From the NCBI RefSeq assembly GCF_019857225.1, contig NZ_JAFJSY010000014.1:1-64000 (forward strand): a stretch of DNA of 64,000 nucleotides, written 5' to 3'. The translations under genes were made by a program, and so were the position numbers. The DNA is from Streptomyces plumbidurans. Lineage in GTDB: Bacteria > Actinomycetota > Actinomycetes > Streptomycetales > Streptomycetaceae. Below are positions 52,055 to 60,488 of this stretch, one piece after another. Position 1 is the stretch's first letter. Each line of letters opens with the position of its first letter. The notes beneath the pieces were generated by a model. It was not told the origin of the DNA. It saw only the letters and a list, made by a program, of their open reading frames with translations, and did not search any database.

Positions 52055-53419
52055 ATGTCCTCCGAACTCATTTCGATCCTTGTCCTGGTCGTGGTGTTCG
52101 TCATCGCCACCACCCGCTCCGTGAACATGGGCGCGCTCGCCTTCGCCGCGGCCTTCGGCGTCGGTGAGCTCGTCGCCGACCTCGACGCGGACGGCATCTT
52201 CGCCGGTTTCCCGGGCGATCTGTTCGTCGTCCTGGTCGGTGTCACCTATCTGTTCGCGATCGCCCGCGCCAACGGCACCACCGACTGGCTGGTGCAGGCC
52301 GCGATCCGGCTGGTGCGCGGGCGGGTGGCGCTGATCCCCTGGGTGATGTTCGCCCTCACCGGCGCGCTCACGGCGATCGGGGCGGTCAGCCCCGCCGCGG
52401 TGGCGATCGTCGCGCCGATCGCCCTGAGCTTCGCCGTCCGGCACGGCATCAGCCCGCTGCTGATGGGCGTGATGGTGGTGCACGGCGCCCAGGCGGGCGG
52501 CTTCTCGCCGATCAGCATCTACGGCACGATCGTCAACGGCATCGTCGAGCGCGAGAAGCTCCCCGGCAACGAGATCGCCCTCTTCCTCGCCTCGCTGTTC
52601 ACCAACCTCGTCATCGCGGCCGTGGTGTTCGTCCTGTTCGGCGGCCTCAAGCTGTGGAAGCAGGGGGCGGTCTCGCCGCAGGAGGCGACCGGGAGCGGGG
52701 CGACGGACGGCGCGCCCGGCGCCCCTGTCTCCGGCTCCGGCACAGGCACAGGCACAGGCACCGTAGCCTCGCCGACGGCCACCGCCGTCGCCTCCCCAAC
52801 CGAGGCACCCGGCGCAATCCGTCTCACCCCGGCCCGGATCGCCACCCTCGTCGCCCTGGTCGCGCTGGTCGTCGCCGTCCTCGTCCTGGACCTGGACGCG
52901 GGTCTGACGGCAATCACCCTCGCGGTCGTGCTCAGCACCGCCTGGCCGCAGGACAGCAAGCGGGCGGTCGGCGAGATCGCCTGGTCGACGGTCCTGCTGA
53001 TCTGCGGTGTCCTCACTTATGTCGGCGTGCTGCAGGAGATGGGCACCATCAAGTGGGCGGGCGAGGGCGTGGGCGGCATCGGCGTCCCGCTGCTGGCCGC
53101 GGTCCTGCTGTGCTACATCGGCGCGATCGTGTCGGCGTTCGCCTCGTCCGTGGGGATCATGGGTGCGCTGATCCCGCTGGCGGTGCCGTTCCTCGCGCAG
53201 GGCCAGATCGGCGCGGTCGGCATGGTGGCGGCACTCGCGGTGTCGGCGACCGTGGTGGACGTGAGCCCGTTCTCGACGAACGGCGCGCTGGTCCTGGCCG
53301 CGGCACCGGACGTGGACCGCGAGCGTTTCTTGAGGCAGTTGATGGTCTATGGAGGGATCGTGGTGGCGGTGGTGCCCGCGGTGGTGTGGCTGGTGATGGT
53401 CGTGCCCGGCTTCGGGTAG
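52055..53419 (+). CDS. MatC/SLC13-type dicarboxylate carrier, probable malonate transporter
   Basis: This 454-residue membrane protein has about twelve hydrophobic segments. The N-terminal region (SELISILVLVVVFVIATTRSVNMGALAFAAAFGVGEL) is the MatC N-terminal domain. Conserved re-entrant-like turns are ALTAIGAVSPAAVAIVAP and VVDVSPFSTNGALV near the C-terminus. A variable Thr/Gly-rich loop (GSGTGTGTGT) separates the halves at about residue 230. ATG 52055 follows CGGGAGCC. It lies directly before matB, so malonate is the expected substrate. The spacer upstream holds the two GntR operators and short 12-bp repeats at about 51962-52000. Confidence 0.82.
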   Translation: MSSELISILVLVVVFVIATTRSVNMGALAFAAAFGVGELVADLDADGIFAGFPGDLFVVLVGVTYLFAIARANGTTDWLVQAAIRLVRGRVALIPWVMFALTGALTAIGAVSPAAVAIVAPIALSFAVRHGISPLLMGVMVVHGAQAGGFSPISIYGTIVNGIVEREKLPGNEIALFLASLFTNLVIAAVVFVLFGGLKLWKQGAVSPQEATGSGATDGAPGAPVSGSGTGTGTGTVASPTATAVASPTEAPGAIRLTPARIATLVALVALVVAVLVLDLDAGLTAITLAVVLSTAWPQDSKRAVGEIAWSTVLLICGVLTYVGVLQEMGTIKWAGEGVGGIGVPLLAAVLLCYIGAIVSAFASSVGIMGALIPLAVPFLAQGQIGAVGMVAALAVSATVVDVSPFSTNGALVLAAAPDVDRERFLRQLMVYGGIVVAVVPAVVWLVMVVPGFG

Positions 53420-53483
53420 GACGGACGGGCTGCACCAGCCGGCAACCGTTGAACAGCCGAGGAACAACTAAGGAGTACGACGC

Positions 53484-54986
53484 GTGTCCTCTCTCTTCCC
53501 TGCCCTGACCGGCGGCCCGGCCCGGCGTCCCGCCCTGCGGTTCGGCGACCGGTCCCTGACGTACGCGGAACTCGCCGCCGCGACCGGCGCTCTGGCGGAC
53601 CGGATTCCGGGCAGCGGAAGAGTCGCCGTCTGGGCGACGGTGGAACTGGAGACCGCGGTGGCCGTCGTGGCGGCGTTGGAGGCCGGGATCGCCGCGGTGC
53701 CGCTCAACCCGAAGTCGGGCGAGAAGGAGCTGGGGCACATCCTGTCGGACAGCGCCCCGTCCGCGGTGCTGGCGGCGCCGGGCGCCGAACTGCCCGCTCC
53801 CGTACGGGACTTGCCGCGCATCGACGTCGATCTGCACGGCACGACGAGCGCCGCCCCCACCGCCGCCCACGCCACCTCCGCCACCGCCCAGGCAACCTCC
53901 GCCACCGCCCGCGCCGCGTCCGTCGGCGACGAGGACCCCGCCCTGATCGTCTACACCTCCGGCACCACCGGCCCGCCCAAGGGCGCCGTCATCCCCCGCC
54001 GGGCCGTCGCCACCACCCTGGACGCCCTCGCGGACGCCTGGCAGTGGACCGGTGACGACGTGCTGGTGCAGGGCCTGCCGCTGTTCCATGTGCACGGCCT
54101 GGTGCTCGGCATCCTGGGCCCGCTCCGGCGCGGCGGCTCCGTGCGGCACCTGGGCCGGTTCACCACGCAGGGCGTGGCGCGCGAGCTGAACGACGGCGCG
54201 ACGATGCTTTTCGGCGTACCGACGATGTACCACCGCATCGCCGAGGCACTCCCGCAGGAACCGGAGCTGGCCAAGGCGCTCGGCCGGGCCCGGTTGCTGG
54301 TCTCCGGTTCGGCGGCCCTGCCCGTGCACGACCACGAGCGGATCGCGGCCGCGACCGGGCGGCGGGTCGTCGAGCGGTACGGCATGACGGAGACGCTGAT
54401 GAACACCAGCGTGCGGGCCGACGGCGAGGCGCGCGCGGGCACGGTCGGCGTACCGCTGCCCGGGGTCGAGCTGCGGCTCGTGGAGGAGGACGGGTCGGCC
54501 GTCGCCGCGTACGACGGCGAGACGGTGGGCGAGATCCAGGTGCGCGGCACCAATCTCTTCAGCGGTTACCTGAACCGGCCCGACGCCACGCGGGCCGCGT
54601 TCACCGAGGACGGCTGGTTCCGTACCGGCGACATGGCGGTCCGCGACCCGGACGGCTATGTCCGTATCGTCGGCCGCAAGGCCACCGACCTGATCAAGAG
54701 CGGGGGTTACAAGATCGGGGCCGGCGAGATCGAGAACGCCCTGCTGGAGCATCCGGCGGTGCGCGAGGCGGCGGTGACCGGGGAGCCGGACGCCGACCTG
54801 GGCGAGCGGATCGTGGCCTGGGTCGTCCCGGAGGACCCGGAATGCCCGCCCACCGTCGAGGAGTTGGCGGAGCACGTCGCCCGTCGCCTCGCCCCGCACA
54901 AGCGGCCCCGCGTCGTGCACCATCTGACCGCCCTCCCCCGCAACGACATGGGGAAGATCATGAAGCGGGCGCTGAGCCGTGACTGA
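53484..54986 (+). CDS. matB: Malonyl-CoA synthetase (MatB-type acyl-CoA ligase)
   Basis: This 500-residue ANL-superfamily enzyme has the AMP-binding loop ALIVYTSGTTGPPKGAVI, aromatic/ATP motif VVERYGMTETLM, hinge region GWFRTGDMAVRDPDGYVRIVGRKATDLIKSGGYKIGAGEIE and catalytic Lys in NDMGKIMKRAL. The Arg in VERYGMTE, characteristic of malonate-specific members, is present. It activates malonate (or methylmalonate) to its CoA thioester for polyketide or fatty-acid synthesis. An Ala/Thr-rich insertion lies at about residues 125-150. GTG 53484 follows AAGGAG, 64 bp after the carrier, and the next gene overlaps by 8 bp. From memory the S. coelicolor counterpart is SCO2444. Confidence 0.9.
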   Translation: MSSLFPALTGGPARRPALRFGDRSLTYAELAAATGALADRIPGSGRVAVWATVELETAVAVVAALEAGIAAVPLNPKSGEKELGHILSDSAPSAVLAAPGAELPAPVRDLPRIDVDLHGTTSAAPTAAHATSATAQATSATARAASVGDEDPALIVYTSGTTGPPKGAVIPRRAVATTLDALADAWQWTGDDVLVQGLPLFHVHGLVLGILGPLRRGGSVRHLGRFTTQGVARELNDGATMLFGVPTMYHRIAEALPQEPELAKALGRARLLVSGSAALPVHDHERIAAATGRRVVERYGMTETLMNTSVRADGEARAGTVGVPLPGVELRLVEEDGSAVAAYDGETVGEIQVRGTNLFSGYLNRPDATRAAFTEDGWFRTGDMAVRDPDGYVRIVGRKATDLIKSGGYKIGAGEIENALLEHPAVREAAVTGEPDADLGERIVAWVVPEDPECPPTVEELAEHVARRLAPHKRPRVVHHLTALPRNDMGKIMKRALSRD

Positions 54987-56334
54987 ACGCCTCTCGGCCC
55001 GCGAGTTCCTCGCTCTCGTCGCCGACCAGGACACCTTTCGCGAACTCCCCTGCCCGGAGCGGAAGTCCGAGCCCGACGGACCTCTCGGCTGGCAGGGCTA
55101 CGACGCCTCGCGCGCCCGCGCCGCCGAGCGGACCGACGAGCAGGAGTCCGTGGTGTGCGGCACCGCGAGCGTCGCGGGTACCCCGGCCGTGCTGATCGCG
55201 TTCGAGTTCGGGTTCCTCGGCGGCTCGCTCGGCGAACGCACCGGCGACCGGCTGGAGTCGGCGTACGTCCATGCCCGCGAACACCGTCTGCCGGTCGTCC
55301 CGCTGGTCGCCACGGGCGGCAGCCGGATGCAGGAGGGCATGTTCGCGCTGACCCAACTCCAGCGCGTGGCACGGCAGTCGGCGCTCACCCGGGAGGCCGG
55401 GCTGCCGCAGATCGCTGTGTTGCGGGACCCGACGACGGGCGGCGGCTGGGCCACGCTCGGCGCGGGAGCCGACGTGATCCTCGCGCTGCCCGGCGCCCAG
55501 GTCGGCTTCGCGGGCTCCCGGGTCCGGCCGCCGGACGCGGACCCGGCGGCGTACACGGCCGAGGCGCAGGTCGCGGCCGGGTCCGCGGACGCGGTGGTGC
55601 CGCCCGCCGAACTGCGCGCCACGCTGGGGACCTGGCTGCGGCTGCTGACCTCACCGGCGGACGGAGCGCCCGTCCCCGCCGCCCTCGGCACGGGCGACCT
55701 GCCCCCCACCGGCTGGGCGGCGGTCCAGCGGGCCCGCTCCCCCGAACGCCCGCGTGCGCGGGCCTACTTGGACGCGTACTTCACCGTTCGCACGGCGATC
55801 TCCGGCGACCGCTGCGGCGGCACCGACCCCGACGGGATGCTCTGCGGCTTCGGCGAGCACGAGGGCCGCACCGTGGCCTACGCCGCGCAGACCGGGACCG
55901 CGACCCGCCCCGCCGGCTACCGCACCGCCGCCCGGCTGATCCGTCTCGCCGACCGGCTCGGCATCCCGGTGCTGACGCTGGTCGACACCCCGGGCGCCGC
56001 CAACGACGCGGAGGCGGAGCGGCAGGGCGTGGGCGCCGCGATCGCGGAGGTGTTCGGGGCTGTGGCCGCCGCCCGCACCCCGGTCACCACCCTCGTCGTC
56101 GGCGAGGGCGGGTCCGGCGGGGCACTGGCGCTCGCCGCTCCCGGCAACACCTATGCCACGCCGGACAGTTACTTCTCCGTCATCGCCCCGGAGATGGCGG
56201 CCGCCATCCTGAAGCGGCCGCCCGCCCGGGTCGAGGCCACCGCGGACGAACTGCGCATCCGGCCGCAGGACCTGGTGGAGCTGGGGGTGATCCGTGGGGT
56301 GGTGCGTCCTACCGCACCCCCACCGCCCGGATGA
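54979..56334 (+). CDS. Fused carboxyltransferase (AccD-AccA-like) subunit
   Basis: This 451-residue crotonase-fold protein joins a beta-type half (FEFGFLGGSLGERTGDRLESAY, ATGGSRMQEGMFALTQL, GLPQIAVLRDPTTGGGWATLG) to an alpha-type half (VLTLVDTPGAANDAEAERQGVGAAIAEV, LVVGEGGSGGALALAAPGN, SYFSVIAPEMAAAILKR). Each half keeps its oxyanion-hole Gly-Gly. The AccD zinc ribbon is missing. No biotin carboxylase or carrier gene is nearby, so it may borrow those subunits or act on malonyl-CoA in the reverse direction. It overlaps matB by 8 bp. The start is GTG 54979. The 3' end overlaps the opposing protease gene by 26 bp. Confidence 0.85.
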   Translation: MTERLSAREFLALVADQDTFRELPCPERKSEPDGPLGWQGYDASRARAAERTDEQESVVCGTASVAGTPAVLIAFEFGFLGGSLGERTGDRLESAYVHAREHRLPVVPLVATGGSRMQEGMFALTQLQRVARQSALTREAGLPQIAVLRDPTTGGGWATLGAGADVILALPGAQVGFAGSRVRPPDADPAAYTAEAQVAAGSADAVVPPAELRATLGTWLRLLTSPADGAPVPAALGTGDLPPTGWAAVQRARSPERPRARAYLDAYFTVRTAISGDRCGGTDPDGMLCGFGEHEGRTVAYAAQTGTATRPAGYRTAARLIRLADRLGIPVLTLVDTPGAANDAEAERQGVGAAIAEVFGAVAAARTPVTTLVVGEGGSGGALALAAPGNTYATPDSYFSVIAPEMAAAILKRPPARVEATADELRIRPQDLVELGVIRGVVRPTAPPPPG

Positions 56335-59300
56335 TCTCCTGCGTCACCGAGCCGCCGCGGTCGTCGGCGGCCGAGGCGCGCAGGGAGACGTAGGAGGCGT
56401 CGCGCGGCACGTTCAGCGTGCCGTGGCCGTCCGCGAGCCGCACCGGCCGCCAGGTCGCCCCGTCGTCGTAGGACACCTGGAGCGCCGGGCTCTTGATCGT
56501 CCCGGTGTCCGGTGCGCCCTTGACGTACTCGGCGAAGACCCGCACCGGCAGCCGTTTCCCGGCCGGTACGTCGCCCGCGAGGTCGGTGTCGATGTCGAAG
56601 CCGAGGTTGATCAGGGGCAGGAAGGTCCACCGGTCGGCGGGGGTGGCCGCGGACCGGAAGGTCCACTCGGAGTGGCCCTTGGTGGACAGCCGCCAGCGGT
56701 CCGCGTCGAGCGCGGTGTCGGTGACGACCTTGTAGGTGTGCTCGTCGGCGGGTGCCTCCCAGTCGTACGCGCCGGATCCGGTGGCGTGGTCGACGAGCGT
56801 CCCGTCCCGGTAGACCTCGGTGGTCTGGGACATGCCGGTGTCCGTGCTCCAGACGTCGCCGAAGCCGGTGTGGTCGGGCCCGGAGTCGCCCCAGCCGGGG
56901 ATGTTGAACTGCAGCTGGTTGCCGGAGCGTTGCTGTCCCCAGCCGAGCCCGGTGCCCAGCCACGGGTGCCAGACGGGCCTGAACCAGTTGAGCGTCCGGT
57001 GCGAGCCGCCGCGGTAGGTGACGAACCCGCTGCGCTCCTCCAGCGCGTCGTTCGCGGCCGTCACCGACTCCGTCCAGAGCTGGCCGGGGCCGGTGGACAC
57101 GTAGTCGGTGCGCTCGGCCGGGTAGTCGATGCGCTCCCGGAAGCCGAGGCCGATGGGGAAGGTGTCGGTGAGGGAGTACCGGAACTCGGTCCCGTCGACC
57201 GGCTTCGTGGCGTGGAATCTGGTCTGCAGGGTGGCGAGTTCACGGCGGCCGGGCCTGTAGGTCAGGTCGTGGTCCGGGACGGCGCCCCGGTGGCCCTCGG
57301 AAAGGTCGTAGACGTAGGGCGAGTTGCGGGTGCCGGTCATGTCGACGCGTTGCGCCGCCCGCAGCCGTGCCGCGTCGGCGGCGTTCACCGTGGCGATCTG
57401 CAGCGGACGGTCGCTGTTGTCGTCGTTGCCCCACCAGACGGACAGCCGTCCGGCGGCCCCGTCGGTGACGAACAGGGCCTTCGCACCGGCGTCCTGCACG
57501 GCCTGCGCGAGGGCGACCGGGTCGGCCCCGTCGGCGAGACGGGCGAGCACGGCCTTGCCCCGGACCCCGCTGAGGTCGGCCCCCGTGACGGGTGCCGTGC
57601 CCACGTCCACGAGCGGCAGCCGGGTGCGCCCCTCGGCGAGGGTGCCGCCGGACTGGACGACTGCCTCGCCGATGCCCTTCACCTCCAACTGCGGCTTGCC
57701 CAGCCGCCACACGGTCCGGTACTCGAAGCCGCCCTGCGTGACGCGGCCGGTCGGCGCGGCGAAGACGCTGTCGTACTTCAGCGGCACCTGGACGGCGTCG
57801 AACAGGTCGGACCCGTTCGCGTCGCGGTCGTACTCCATGAGCAGCTGCCGGGTCTCGGTGCGCCGCGGCACCTCCGCCCTGATCTCTCGCAACTTCCGTC
57901 CGTCGAGGGTGACTTCACGGTCCCGGTCGAGGTCGATCTCGGGTGCCGCGAGGAAGCCGAGGCCGAGCGAGTCGGCGCCGTGGCTGCCGTGCACGTCGAG
58001 GAAGGAGGTCAGGCTGTACGTCCCCGGCTGCAGCCGCAGCTTCAGCGTGCCGGTGTCGCCGACGTGCGCCGGTACGGGGTCCACGTGCTCGGCCAACTTC
58101 TGCACGACGAGGTCGGCGGGGGTGGCGGCCCCGTCGCGGTCCTTCACATGGACGGTGAGCGTGTACCGCTCCTCCTCCTTGACCAGCCCGAACACGGTGT
58201 GCGCGACGGGCGTCCCGGCCACGGACGCCACGATCTGCCCGCTGGTGTTCCCGACCGCGGCCTTCGCGCCGTCGCCGGTGACGGTGGTCGACGCCGTTCC
58301 GTGCGCGGGCACGGTGAGTGCCGGGTCGGCGAGGGTGGCCACCCCTTCCGGGGCGCCCTCCACGGACAGGGTCAACTCGACGTTGTTGTCGGAGGAGTTG
58401 GTGTACGTGACGGTCCTGGTGACCGGCTTGTCGGCGTCGTAGGGCCAGCTGTAGAAGCCAAGGTCGGCGCTTCCGGTGGCGGTGATGTCCGCCTTGACGG
58501 CAGCGGGGACGCTCACCCGGCCCGCGCCCAGCACATAGGCGGACGCGTCCAGTCGCGCGGACGTCGACATCAGCCCGTCCTTGAGCCGCGCGCCGGTCCA
58601 GTCCGGGTGTTCCTGGGCGAGCAGGGCGGCCACTCCGGCGACGTGGGGCGTCGCCATGGACGTACCGCTCATGGAGGTGTAGTAGCCGTCGCCGTCGGTG
58701 AGTTGGGACCTGGCGGCGAGGATGTCGACGCCCGGCGCGGAGAGGTCGGGCTTGAGGGCGTTGTCGCCGTGGCGCGGCCCGGCGCTGGTGAAGTAGGCGG
58801 CCCGGTCGGACGGGTCGACGGCCCCGACGGTGAGCGCGGCGTCGGCAGCGCCGGGCGATCCGATGGAGGAGGGGGTGCCGGTGTTGCCCGCGGCGATGAC
58901 GAAGAGGGCGCCGGTCTCCTGGGAGAGGGTGTCGACGGCCCGCGCCATGGGGTCGGTGCCGTCGCTGGGCTCGGTGGACCCGAGGCTCATGGAGACGACT
59001 TTGGCGTGCACGTCCCGGGCGGCCCACTCCATGCCGGCGATGATCTGGGACTCGCTGCCCGAACCCTGGTCGTCGAGCACCTTGCCGACCGCCAGCGTGG
59101 CGTCGGGGGCGACGCCCTTCTCCTTGCCGTCGGAGGCGGCCCCGCTGCCGCCGACGGTCGAAGTGACGTGCGTGCCATGGCCGTTGCGGTCGGCGACGTC
59201 CTCGCCCTCGATGAAGCTCTTGGTCACGGACACGCGCTGCGCGAGGTCGGGGTGGGAGGTGTCGACGCCCGTGTCCAGGACCGCGACGGTCACCCCCTTG

Positions 59301-59935
59301 CCGGTGAGTCCCGCGTCCCACGCCGCCCGCGTCCCGATCTGGGCGTTGCTCTCGGCCATGTCGGCACTGACCCGCCCGTCCAGCCAGAGCTTGTCGATGC
59401 CGTCCTGCTGGGTGAACGCCCGCCAGAACGCCCGCCCCTTGTCCGCCTCCACGGCGGCCCCGCGCACGCTCGCAAGAGTCCGCGTGCGCACCGCGTCCCG
59501 CGGCGTCGCGAGCTTCGCCCCTTTGTCGTACGTCACGATCAGCGGCAGCTCGCCGGTCTTCCGGTCACCCAGTCGCTGACGTATCAACTCACTGACGTCG
59601 AAGAGCCGTTGATCGAGCGTGCCGGCACGCAGATAGGGCAGGGCTTCGTCCGGTACGACACTGATCTCCCCGTTCGCCGTCCGGGTCCTGACGGCACCGG
59701 TGGCCCCGCGCGGCCGTACGACGTCCACCGTCTTCCTGCCGTGGCCGAGGTCGGTGACGGTCACCTTGTCGCCGGTGACGAGGGTGACGGTCTGGGGGGT
59801 GGTGCGGGGGGCGGTGCGGTTGGCGGGTGCGGCTTTCCCGGGAGCAGCCGCTGCCGCCGTACCGGCCGGCAGCAGGGCGATCACGAGCCCCGCCGACAGG
59901 AGGATCGCTCTGCGTCTGCCTGGTCCTCTGCTCAT
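56309..59935 (-). CDS. Secreted subtilisin-family (S8) serine protease with PA domain
   Basis: This 1,208-residue protein starts at ATG 59935 with GAGAGG upstream. It has a signal peptide (RRRAILLSAGLVIALLPAGTAAAAA), an inhibitor-like propeptide (about 45-200) and the catalytic triad: Asp in VAVLDTGVDTSHPDL, His in GHGTHVTSTVGG, Ser in MSGTSMATPHVAG. AAGNTGTPSS supplies the oxyanion Asn. A beta-rich region, a PA-like segment (ALAQAVQDAGAKALFVTDGAAG) and a long C-terminal region follow. It is presumably exported and self-processed. No cell-wall anchor is visible. It is convergent with the carboxyltransferase and divergent from the Trypco1 operon. Confidence 0.9.
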   Translation of the reverse strand: MSRGPGRRRAILLSAGLVIALLPAGTAAAAAPGKAAPANRTAPRTTPQTVTLVTGDKVTVTDLGHGRKTVDVVRPRGATGAVRTRTANGEISVVPDEALPYLRAGTLDQRLFDVSELIRQRLGDRKTGELPLIVTYDKGAKLATPRDAVRTRTLASVRGAAVEADKGRAFWRAFTQQDGIDKLWLDGRVSADMAESNAQIGTRAAWDAGLTGKGVTVAVLDTGVDTSHPDLAQRVSVTKSFIEGEDVADRNGHGTHVTSTVGGSGAASDGKEKGVAPDATLAVGKVLDDQGSGSESQIIAGMEWAARDVHAKVVSMSLGSTEPSDGTDPMARAVDTLSQETGALFVIAAGNTGTPSSIGSPGAADAALTVGAVDPSDRAAYFTSAGPRHGDNALKPDLSAPGVDILAARSQLTDGDGYYTSMSGTSMATPHVAGVAALLAQEHPDWTGARLKDGLMSTSARLDASAYVLGAGRVSVPAAVKADITATGSADLGFYSWPYDADKPVTRTVTYTNSSDNNVELTLSVEGAPEGVATLADPALTVPAHGTASTTVTGDGAKAAVGNTSGQIVASVAGTPVAHTVFGLVKEEERYTLTVHVKDRDGAATPADLVVQKLAEHVDPVPAHVGDTGTLKLRLQPGTYSLTSFLDVHGSHGADSLGLGFLAAPEIDLDRDREVTLDGRKLREIRAEVPRRTETRQLLMEYDRDANGSDLFDAVQVPLKYDSVFAAPTGRVTQGGFEYRTVWRLGKPQLEVKGIGEAVVQSGGTLAEGRTRLPLVDVGTAPVTGADLSGVRGKAVLARLADGADPVALAQAVQDAGAKALFVTDGAAGRLSVWWGNDDNSDRPLQIATVNAADAARLRAAQRVDMTGTRNSPYVYDLSEGHRGAVPDHDLTYRPGRRELATLQTRFHATKPVDGTEFRYSLTDTFPIGLGFRERIDYPAERTDYVSTGPGQLWTESVTAANDALEERSGFVTYRGGSHRTLNWFRPVWHPWLGTGLGWGQQRSGNQLQFNIPGWGDSGPDHTGFGDVWSTDTGMSQTTEVYRDGTLVDHATGSGAYDWEAPADEHTYKVVTDTALDADRWRLSTKGHSEWTFRSAATPADRWTFLPLINLGFDIDTDLAGDVPAGKRLPVRVFAEYVKGAPDTGTIKSPALQVSYDDGATWRPVRLADGHGTLNVPRDASYVSLRASAADDRGGSVTQEIIRAVGVR

Positions 59936-60019
59936 GCACGCCTCTCTTGGTCGGGTGCTGCACAGGATGTCGGGGCCCGTGGCACGGGAGGGACCGGCGG
60001 GACATGGCGGGTTGACGCC

Positions 60020-60037
60020 CTGGCGGTTTTCCGCCAG
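60020..60037. promoter_or_regulatory. Hairpin in the protease/Trypco1 intergenic region
   Basis: CTGGCGG-TTTT-CCGCCAG is a perfect 7-bp stem with a 4-nt loop, 85 bp from the protease start and 100 bp from the Trypco1 start. It could be an operator or an attenuator; no convincing -35/-10 pair is seen around it. The region 59936-60137 contains nothing else I can name. Confidence 0.4.
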
Positions 60038-60137
60038 GCACACAAAAAGGGCACATCTGAAACCGCGACATCATCCAACACCGTCCGTAACATGGGAGGT
60101 TGCCTGCGTCACAGAGCACGGGGGGAGCAACGACCCA

Positions 60138-60488
60138 TTGGACGCGTTGGTGGAGTTCAAGACGGAGGACGGCGCACTGGTCGTCGTGGAGGGCGTGGAC
60201 GAGGAGTCCGGGGCCCGGATGGTGTCGCGCGGCGACGGCCCGGCACAGGCGGCCCGTACGTTCGAGAGCGCGCTGGACGGCGTCCGGGCTGCCGCCGAGT
60301 CCGCGCTCAGGGTGTTCCGGGACGGCGCGCTCAAGCCGGACTCGGTCGAGCTGGAGTTCGGGGTGAAACTCAGCGCGGAGGCGGGCGCCGTCATCGCCAA
60401 GGGAGCGGCCGAGGGGCACCTGGTGGTGAAGCTCAACTGGTCACCGGGGCCGTCCCGTTCGGACGCGCAGGCCGCCGATCCGTCATGA
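60138..60488 (+). CDS. CU044_2847-family protein, trypsin-co-occurring domain 1 (Trypco1)
   Basis: This 116-residue protein from TTG 60138 (GGGGGAG about ten bases upstream) reads LDALVEFKTEDGALVVVEG. It ends with the family hallmark ELEFGVKLSAEAGAVIAKGAAEGHLVVKLNW. Trypco1 domains are named for occurring beside trypsin-like proteases, and the next gene, overlapping by 4 bp, is exactly that. In the predicted conflict systems this small protein is thought to be a partner or substrate of the protease. No catalytic residue is apparent. It is the first gene of the operon. Confidence 0.85.
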   Translation: MDALVEFKTEDGALVVVEGVDEESGARMVSRGDGPAQAARTFESALDGVRAAAESALRVFRDGALKPDSVELEFGVKLSAEAGAVIAKGAAEGHLVVKLNWSPGPSRSDAQAADPS

